DNA from: Limonium bicolor
Lineage: Eukaryota > Streptophyta > Magnoliopsida > Caryophyllales > Plumbaginaceae
Assembly: GCA_023374045.1 (NCBI GenBank)
Contig: CM041779.1
Location: 299,222,167 to 299,286,166 of the forward strand
Reading direction: 5' to 3'
DNA: 64,000 nucleotides
The translations under genes and the position numbers were made by a program. Below, one piece after another: positions 56,312 to 64,000 of the stretch (positions are counted from its first letter, which is position 1; the number at the start of each line of letters is the position of its first letter). A model generated the notes under the pieces. It was given only the letters and a program-made list of their open reading frames with translations, searched no databases and was not told the DNA's origin.

Positions 56312-57963
56312 TGCAGACGTTAAAATCTGAGTGGTTTAAGTGGTGTAATTAAAATTAAAGAAAAGAAATTAAAACCCAAAATAAACGTCGGGCTGCAAAC
56401 AAATCCCGGTCGCAGTAGTAGTATAGTGAAATGTAAGCGACCGGATATCGAACCACGGGACTAATGTACATATTATGTACCTAAGCGTGTCACAAGAGGG
56501 GGGATTAATTGACTTGTTAAATATAAATAAAAACAGTTAATAAAATTAACTAAGTAAGCAAATAAACTAAACGGGACTCTGGTTCAGACTAATATTATCT
56601 GTTCTTTCATGCTAGGTCTACTGGTTTAATTATAACTGTTTGGCAAGATTCCTGATATTTTCTTAAGGTCCGATGAAAACTCATAAGAACTCGTTCACCT
56701 GTAAAGCAAGGTCCGATGAAAACTCAAGCAAAAGCCTGCGAACGGCAGAGGAGTGTTGAGGGATTACATTTGCAACTGAGTACTAACTTAAACGATGAGA
56801 ATAAGTTTCCCCCAGTTTTACGGCTTAATCAACCCATCTGTTTCCAACCGATGAAATCAAAAACAGACTTAGTAAAGCATTTTAATAAATTCATGAGGTT
56901 TATTAAAAAGATGGCGAGAAAACCTTTAACCGTAACAAACTTTATTAAAACTAAAACCAGTAAAACATATTGCATAATTAATACAGAAACATAATAATTA
57001 TTCCCAGAGTATACGTAAACTAGCCTAACATATTAAATAGATAGACAGAGACAAGAGTAATAGAAATCATCCGTAATCACTCCGGCTCACTCTGCTATTT
57101 TGTATACGTAGGCTAGAGGTGGATTTAGTGGAATGTAAAATAAATAAAATGGAGAAGGCGGAAGGAGAGAAATGAGATGGTGTGTGAATTGGAACTCCAG
57201 AGGAACCACGGAAGGAGCCTCCGGAAGGACACTGGAGAAGGTGAGACGAGTGTTGTATTTATAGAGGAAGAAGAAGCAGAGCAGCAGCTTCATTGATTGA
57301 GCTCGATGATTGCAGCTCCCCATTGATTGCAGCTCATTGATTGCGCAGGGGACAGGGCTGCAACGCGTGCGTGATTTCTGGTAGGCGCCGTCTCAAGTTG
57401 CAGAGCGAGTTGGCGTAGAAGATAACCGGTTGATTTCCAGACATTTACACGTGTCCGCCACTTATCTAGCGGTCTCCTCTATCTCAACCGCCCATTATGG
57501 GGCGGTTTCTTCTGTCTTGTCCGCTTCCTTCTCTTGTCCGCCTCGCGGTTGCATTAGAGTTGTCCGCCTCTTAAGTGACGGTCTTCTCTGTCTCAACCGC
57601 CTCGCGGTCTTCTGTCTCTTGTCCGCTAGATAACTAGCGGTACGCTCTGTCACGTCCGCCTGATAAGGAGGCGGTCGCCTCTTGTTTCCTCCTCTGTGTC
57701 TCGTCCGCCTTGTTATGTGGCGGTTGCATGCTATGGAGGCGGTACTAAGGGTGGACTCGCGTGACATGCACGTGAGTTTCTTCAATCCTTATAATATATG
57801 TCTTTGTTTGTCATTTTTCCTACATTTTAACACATATAATACATCAGTTAATATAACAACATAAATATAGGAAAAACCCAAGATAAGTGAGAAACATTAC
57901 TAAAAATGCTGCAATTAATAAGGTGATTAAACCTTAATACGTTTATATGTTTTGCACTTATCA
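56312..57963 (-). repeat. 3' LTR of the minus-strand Athila-like element
   Basis: 1652 bp, near-identical to 62213-63857. TATA box (tatttatag on the plus strand) at 57256-57264; GTCCGC hairpin cluster at 57450-57740. Confidence 0.93.
57450..57740 (-). repeat. GTCCGC/GCGGT hairpin cluster in the 3' LTR
   Basis: Seven or more pairs such as tccgccacttatctagcggt, ccgcccattatggggcggt and ccgctagataactagcggt. The matching cluster in the other LTR is at 63345-63640 with C/T differences. Confidence 0.88.
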
Positions 57964-59407
57964 AACTTCCTCACACTTGACTTTTGCTTGTCCTCAAGCA
58001 AATAAGGAATATAATTATCTCTAAGCCTTAATAATAAAACAAGACTAAATAAGTGTAGAAGGGAATTTAGACAAAGTGACAATTGGAAGAATAATTCTGC
58101 TCTTAGAAGTAGGTTTTAATAAACAGTGAAGAAGAATAATTTAATAAAAGCATAGAAAAACTAAACTGCAGAAAACAAGTTAGATTAACCTGGGATTTTC
58201 AACCAATTTCAATTCTCTAACCTGGGATGACAAGGGGTGTGAAGTAATGCCTTATTCCGCAATACCTTTCAACACCACGTACTCATGTTCATAAATATAA
58301 ATTGCAATTTATTATTTACATTTTCTTTTTGAATGTGCAAATTGCATAAACAAAGCACATATTATTTATAATAAATTTTTTTTAATTGCATTATTTTTTT
58401 CTGTACCCCAGACTTTTCTCTCTATCCTTGTAGCGGTGTTGGGTCTTCTATCCCAGATCACGAGACCTTAGGTAGATAGGTGTTAAAGCACCCCAAAGAA
58501 CTTAATAACCGGATAGACGAGGCCTGTTTTGGTTAGAAAAATTCATAAACAGCGGAGTACCTTGTCTTTATCCTTTTCTTTCCTTGACTTTCCACATATT
58601 TCCATAATCCCAAGCTAAACTAAATTGGTTTTTACAATCAGCAGATCTATCATATTTTGAGTAAAAATAGAGTATTTTGAAGGAAAATAATTTTATACAA
58701 ACTCCTTAAAATAAAACCATCTTTCAGTTGTCACTTGACATAATTTCAGATATTTCTACAATTATTTATCTCATTTTTATCAATTTTTAAAATTTAGGCA
58801 GTTTAGAGTAGCAAAAAGTGAGTGTGGCATTATCGAACTACTGTCATAATTTCAGGGAAAGGTCTCTCCTTCCTCACACTTAAGAGGAGCAATGTCCTCA
58901 TTGTTCAGAATTAAAATCAAGAAAATGACCTTTCAAATTATGACAGAATAAAAAAGGATTAAACGCAAGTAGGTTGAACAGTAATATAAATAAGGAAGAA
59001 TTGAAACTCCCCTTGTATTGTAGATTGAGGAAGGTATCCTTCCTCACACTTAGAGCTTTGGCAGGGGTGAGACGTTCCTCACACTTGAGTTTGCGCAAGT
59101 GTTCAACCCAAGATATTGAAATTCCAAAGCAACTGAGGTTGCTTTCCATAGGTGAGTTCAGCTATATTTTCGACATAGAATTTGTTCTGAAAAGAAAATC
59201 ATATATAGGCAGCAGAACTCAAGTTGAACCAAAAGAAAATCATAAAATGAAAAACATAATAAAAAATTCATAAAATAAAAACATAAAGTAAACCACACTG
59301 TTACCTTCCTGAATATATCAAATGTTAGAACAAGGTTTAAACAGTAATAGTCTACAAAAAGTCAGAGAAATATAAAATGAAATAAAAATAACAAAAATAA
59401 AATAAAA
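57964..59407 (-). other. 3' untranslated region with repeated AAGTGTGAGGAA motifs
   Basis: No gene. On the minus strand AAGTGTGAGGAA appears at about 57970 (next to the LTR, the likely polypurine tract) and again near 58875, 59043 and 59075. Confidence 0.7.
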
Positions 59408-60628
59408 TCACTGTGGTGGTGGTGGTGGAGGCTGTGCAGGTCCCTGGCCTGACTGAGCGAGAAGACGCTCTAGGAGCTGAGCGGTCTGCGCATTCTGCTG
59501 CGCTGTCTGTGCATGCATCTCATCACTCCGGTCCAAGTGCTGTATCACCCTCTGCTCAAAGCTCTCAAACCTCTGATGGAAGGTCTGGAACTGAGCCTGT
59601 AGATCTGTCGAGTAAGGTACAGGAGCAGGGGTCTGCATCATATAAGTAGTTGGCCTATAAGGCTCCTCTCCATGTGCGGACGGTGGGTCAGGATCGGCTG
59701 AGTGTGTAGCTCCAGTAGAGGTCCCCGCTGCTGTGGAAGATGCAGTGGAAGACCGAGCAGTGGCACTCCTAACCCAAGTACCGTCATCTGAGCGCAAAAA
59801 GCCCCAGCTCCGCACAGTCAGCAGTGACACTGGGCGCTTCGCTGGACGAAGCTCTAAAGTTTCCTTGAACTCTGCTGAGAATGGGACAGAACCGATAATG
59901 TGGAGACTGAGGAAGAAGGGAAAAATGGGAGTGATCTTCTTCTTCTTCGTCCTCATGTAGGAGACCACCTTATAGAGCTGGCCGAACATGACGTGGCTGA
60001 AGGAGATGCGCTGAGTGGGTGGAAACGGATCTAGGAAGTAGTCTAGTAAGGCACAATCCTCTTCAGAAACATCATGCGCCCCAGATGGGCGAATCTGATG
60101 ACTGAGGATCTCTAGGAGAAGCCTCTGAGTCAGCGTGGGGAAGCTAGCGAACGGGAGGACATCCTTCTCCTCCTCCCCTCTACGTCGGGTCCTCCGACCT
60201 ACAGCCTGAAGCCACCTGGACTTCGACCTCAGCAAGTACTCCTCTGTGAATCCTCGGATATCACCAGGACCATCCGGGATGTGCAGGAGAGAAGTGAAAG
60301 TCGAGGGTGTGATCTCCACGGGGTGATGGCGTATATAAGAAGTAATGCTCATATCGCCTGCCCGGGCATTAGCATAAAACTCTCGAGCTAAGTCCGGAGC
60401 AAAGACTCCCTGCCCTAACCTTAGGACCTCTGAAAGTCCTAGCCTGGCAAATAGACTATCCACCCCTGCAGCCTCTAGCACCGCAGGCTCAAATTTCCTC
60501 TCTATAACAAAGTCCTTGCCCTGATCGAACCAGGCACGAGCCTCTACTGAGACAAAACCATCGTCCTGAAGACGAGGTGCAGAAGAAGATGATGCTCCAG
60601 AGCAGTCGCCACCACGATTACGAGGCAT
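59408..60628 (-). CDS. Athila ORF1 / plant transposon protein-like ORF, intact
   Basis: 406 codons, ATG at 60628, stop at 59408. The N-terminal half (ARAWFDQGKDFVIERKF, EFYANARAGDMSITSYIRHHPVEITPSTFTSLLHIPDG) resembles the 'putative plant transposon protein' / Athila ORF-1 family, which is often the only protein of non-autonomous Athila relatives and may act as a gag substitute. The middle has KVVSYMRTKKKKITPIFPFFLSL. The C-terminal third is low complexity (SSTASSTAAGTS) and ends in a heptad-like coiled coil (FQTFHQRFESFEQRVIQHLDR, then QNAQTAQLLERLLAQ) and poly-Pro. No zinc knuckle or enzyme motif is visible. The frame is clean while most others here are broken, which fits recent activity. 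Confidence 0.7.
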   Translation of the reverse strand: MPRNRGGDCSGASSSSAPRLQDDGFVSVEARAWFDQGKDFVIERKFEPAVLEAAGVDSLFARLGLSEVLRLGQGVFAPDLAREFYANARAGDMSITSYIRHHPVEITPSTFTSLLHIPDGPGDIRGFTEEYLLRSKSRWLQAVGRRTRRRGEEEKDVLPFASFPTLTQRLLLEILSHQIRPSGAHDVSEEDCALLDYFLDPFPPTQRISFSHVMFGQLYKVVSYMRTKKKKITPIFPFFLSLHIIGSVPFSAEFKETLELRPAKRPVSLLTVRSWGFLRSDDGTWVRSATARSSTASSTAAGTSTGATHSADPDPPSAHGEEPYRPTTYMMQTPAPVPYSTDLQAQFQTFHQRFESFEQRVIQHLDRSDEMHAQTAQQNAQTAQLLERLLAQSGQGPAQPPPPPPQ

Positions 60629-62190
60629 ACTAATATATTATTTAAAATTAAAGCAAACACATTAACAGCATAACAATAAAATATTAAATATCAAACAAAG
60701 TAATAACAACATGAGAATCAATAGAAATCAACAGCATAAAATTAATAAACAAAAACAGCATAAAAATAAAATAGAGAATAACAACAAAAACGTTAATAAG
60801 AAACATAGAAATTAATATCAAATAGAACATTAATATAAACAACTCCGTAAATTAAAAATAATAGGAAACAAGTTGAACAAAGAATGAAACATAAACAGAA
60901 TAATTATATAAATTCTGTCGAAATTCTGATAGAGTCTCCCCTAAAATTCTTCGTTTCTCCACAAAAAATTCAGTCAGATTTCAAGGTATTTAGTACCGTC
61001 ACCAATCAAATCTATAAATAATAACCTATAATCATAATCTATACTCGTTTAATAATCAAGGCTAAATAAAACTGAAAAATGCTAGTTTCAACAATGAATT
61101 TTCGTAACTAATATTCTTCAATTTTAGAATTCATCAAAAACACCCAAACTAGGTGTACTAAGTGAAGATTTAACCTTGTGTGTGTAGATTATGATTAATA
61201 TAGGACAAATTCGAGACAAATCTAGCAATTAGAATTTGAAATTTCGAATTTAAGGAATTAGGGATTCGAAACTTCAGACCTCAATTTCTCCTAATGTAGT
61301 TCATCATTTACAGATTTGAAGCTATAGAAATGTAAAGAATTGAAAGACGAGCATTTTGGTACCAACCTTGCAAGATTTGGTGAAGAAACGAGGAAGATTG
61401 AGCAAACTGAGGGGGAGGGCGATTCGCTGTGTTCTTCGTTCTTCGCTGCTGTTCCGGTTCGATTTCGAGAGTGGGAATTGGGGAAGAACGGAGTGAAGTG
61501 AAACGCGGCGCTTCAGCCCCTTTTTTTTTCCTATACCGAGTCGCGTCCGCGAGGCGGTCTCTTGTGTGGCGTCCGCACGATATCTGGCGGACATGAGTGA
61601 GGCGTCCGCGAGTGGAGTCCGCCAGTTATTAGGCGGTCAAGAGTGAGGCGTCCGCGAGGTAAGTGGCGGACAAGAGTGAACGTCCGCGAGGCGGTCTGGT
61701 GTGGCGTCCGCGGGATAAGTGGCGGACAAGAGTCTGTTCCATTTTTTTTTTCATTCGTAACATAGAGACACAAATTAAAGTCATAGAATTAGAGGTTAGT
61801 AATAATAATGACATAAAATTAGAAGTTAGTAATTAGATAACATAAATTATAAGTTAGTAGTTAATTTACATAAAATTAAATGTTAGGGACAATGGAAATA
61901 AAATGTTAAGGACAATGGAATATTAAATGTTAGTATACACACAAATTAAAATGTTAGAAGTTAAAATTAGATGTTAGAAGTTAGATGTCCGAATGTCAGA
62001 TGTCCAAATGTCCAAATGTCCAATTAATATTAACAGATTATTAGATAATTAATATTAACAAAATATAGTAGATAATTAATATTAACAATAACGAAAATAA
62101 TATAGAAATATTATTAACATATTTAAGAGAACAAAATATTTATAATTAAACAGGTGAATAATCCGGGGCTTAGGAACTAGAATAAATCTA
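60629..62190 (-). other. Leader of the minus-strand Athila-like element, with a hairpin cluster
   Basis: Non-coding between PBS and ORF. Contains 61540-61735, a GC-rich cluster of cgtccgcgaggcggtc and gtccgc...ggcggac pairs like those in the LTRs, and short tgttagaagttaga repeats near 61960-62040. Confidence 0.65.
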
Positions 62191-62209
62191 GTCCCCGGCA
62201 ACGGCGCCA
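62191..62209 (-). other. Primer-binding site (tRNA-Asp type), minus strand
   Basis: The minus strand reads TGGCGCCGTTGCCGGGGAC three bases after the LTR end. Same primer as the plus-strand Athila-like element at 10364. Confidence 0.92.
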
Positions 62210-62212
62210 TTT

Positions 62213-63857
62213 TGCAGACGTTAAAATCTGAGTGGTTTAAGTGGTGTAATTAAAATTAAAGAAAAGAAATTAAAACCCAAAATAAACGTCGGGCTGCAAA
62301 CAAATCCCGGTCGCAGTAGTATAGTGAAATGTAAGCGACCGGATATCGAACCACGGGACTAATGTACATATTATAGTACCTAAGCGTGTCACAAGAGGGG
62401 GGATTAATTGACTTGTTAAATATAAATAAAAACAGTTAATAAAATTAACTAAGTAAGCAAATAAACTAAACGGGACTCTGGTTCAGACTAATATTATCTG
62501 TTCTTTCATGCTAGGTCTACTGGTTTAATTATAACTGTTTGGCAAGATTCCTGATATTTTCTTAAGGTCCGATGAAAACTCATAAGAACTCGTTCACCTG
62601 TAAAGCAAGGTCCGATGAAAACTCAAGCAAAAGCCTGCGAACGGCAGAGGAGTGTTGAGGGATTACATTTGCAACTGAGTACTAACTTAAACGATGAGAA
62701 TAAGTTTCCCCCAGTTTTACGGCTTAATCAACCCATCTGTTTCCAACCGATGAAATCAAAAACAGACTTAGTAAAGCATTTAATAAATTCATGAGGTTTA
62801 TTAAAAGATGGCGAGAAAACCTTTAACCGTAACAAACTTTATTAAAACTAAAACCAGTAAAACATATTGCATAATTAATACAGAAACATAATAATTATTC
62901 CCAGAGTATACGTAAACTAGCCTAACATATTAAATAGATAGACAGAGACAAGAGTAATAGAAATCATCCGTAATCACTCCGGCTCACTCTGCTATTTTGT
63001 ATACGTAGGCTAGAGGTGGATTTAGTGGAATGTAAAATAAATAAAATGGAGAAGGCGGAAGAGAGAAATGAGATGGTGTGTGAATTGGAACTCCAGAGGA
63101 ACCACGGAAGGAGCCTCCGGAAGGACACTGGAGAAGGTGAGACGAGTGTTGTATTTATAGAGGAAGAAGAAGCAAGCAGCAGCTTCATTGATTGAGCTCG
63201 ATGATTGCAGCTCCCCATTGATTGCAGCTCATTGATTGCGCAGGGGACAGGGCTGCAACGCGTGCATGATTTCTGGTAGGCGCCGTCTCAAGTTGCAGAG
63301 CGAGTTGGCGTAGAAGATAACCGGTTGATTTCCAGACATTTACACGTGTCCGCCACTTATCTAGCGGTCTCCTCTATCTCAACCGCCCATTATGGGGCGG
63401 TTTCTTCTGTCTTGTCCGCTTCCTTCTCTTGTCCGCCTCGCGGTTGCATTAGAGTTGTCCCCTCTTAAGTGGCGGTCTTCTCTGTCTCAACCGCCTCGCG
63501 GTCTTCTGTCTCTTGTCCGCTAGATAACTAGCGGTACGCTCTGTCACGCCCACCTGATAAGGAGGCGGTCGCCTCTTGTTTCCTCCTCTGTGTCTCGTCC
63601 GCCTTGTTATGTGGCGGTTGCATGCTATGGAGGCGGTACTAGGGGTGGACTCGCGTGACATGCACGTGAGTTTCTTCAATCCTTATAATATATGTCTTTG
63701 TTTGTCATTTTTCCTACATTTTAACACATATAATACATCAGTTAATATAACAACATAAATATAGGAAAAACCCAAGATAAGTGAGAAACATTACTAAAAA
63801 TGCTGCAATCAATAAGGTGATTAAACCTTAATACGTCTATATGTTTTGCACTTATCA
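62213..63857 (-). repeat. 5' LTR of the minus-strand Athila-like element
   Basis: 1645 bp. TATA box at 63152-63160 (tatttatag on the plus strand). Hairpin cluster at 63345-63640. The duplication gaggg follows. Confidence 0.93.
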
Positions 63858-64000
63858 GAGGGACATAAGGTAAACTGGAATAGACTGCAGTACACTAGAG
63901 ACAAGCACCACTCTACCAGCTTGAGACATAGGCTTACCCCAACTGTAAACTCTCTTTCTAATAGTCTCAACAATGTAACTGAACATTTGGAATTTGTTTC
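63858..64000 (-). pseudogene. LINE ORF2 piece, minus strand (part 2 of the split relic)
   Basis: On the minus strand the frame reads YIVETIRKRVYSWGKPMSQA then GRVVLVSSVLQSIPVYLMSL, the plant L1 RT thumb. It joins directly to LPKGIIDKINSTMASF at 56303. It continues off the window. Confidence 0.85.

Larger units (their letters stand above)
56312..63857 (-). mobile_element. Young non-autonomous Athila-like LTR retrotransposon, minus strand
   Basis: Two LTRs of about 1.65 kb (TGATAAGTGC...CGTCTGCA on the minus strand) are flanked by the 5-bp duplication gaggg at 56307-56311 and 63858-63862. The PBS (62191-62209) is of the tRNA-Asp type. The interior encodes one ORF (59408-60628) and no protease, RT or integrase. 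The LTRs differ at only about a dozen places by eye, so the insertion is recent. It splits a LINE relic whose halves join cleanly across the duplication. Confidence 0.93.

Noticed and set aside
57430..57864. Frames across the hairpin cluster of the Athila-like LTR
   Set aside because: Copies in the other LTR differ by indels; peptides only reflect GTCCGC repeats.

Overview
This is plant nuclear DNA, most likely from a eudicot and from repeat-rich (pericentromere-like) chromatin. Evidence: AT-rich sequence, GT-AG introns, Athila/Tekay-type Ty3-gypsy, Copia, L1-type LINE, CACTA and Mutator-like (MULE) elements, and captured pieces of plant genes. I see no intact host gene, no tRNA or rRNA gene and no CRISPR array. 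Nearly everything is mobile DNA, often nested. The species cannot be named from the sequence.

Layout. 1-2412: start of one LTR (minus strand), inserted into a Tekay-type LTR copy (2413-7533, minus). 7534-8630: decayed sequence. 8636-16376: non-autonomous Athila-like element (+) with 5-bp duplication taagg, inserted near a dead Copia element (RNase H remnant about 16640-17060, LTR 17177-17424). 17432-18042: about 245-bp tandem repeat. 18043-19668: no gene. 19680-27630: a MULE with about 90-bp terminal inverted repeats and an 11-bp duplication. It carries a plant-mobile-domain (PMD) gene, a short ARGONAUTE4-like fragment, and a transposase fused to an OTU-type cysteine protease.

27934-48505: Tekay/Del-type chromovirus (+) with 3.9-kb LTRs. 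Its gag-protease part holds three intron-like insertions and a fragment of an AlkB-like 2-oxoglutarate oxygenase gene. Its pol is split between RNase H and integrase by a CACTA element (36092-42781), which is itself split by an Athila-type solo LTR (37873-39403). 48693-52199: 5'-truncated LINE with a 19-bp duplication. 52348-53998: foldback/MULE-like non-autonomous element with about 310-bp inverted arms around two tandem arrays. 54335-54600 (+) and 54663-56311 plus 63858-64000 (-): LINE relics. The second is split by a young Athila-like element (56312-63857, minus strand, duplication gaggg) that keeps one intact 406-codon ORF.

The elements mostly act separately. The most interesting possibility is the MULE: it gathers, in one orientation, three modules whose host relatives concern silencing or ubiquitin (PMD, AGO4-clade, OTU). 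Whether this was an anti-silencing cargo is inference; both main genes now carry frameshifts and stops. Many stops in the coding relics fit C-to-T changes at CAG or CGA, as expected after cytosine methylation.
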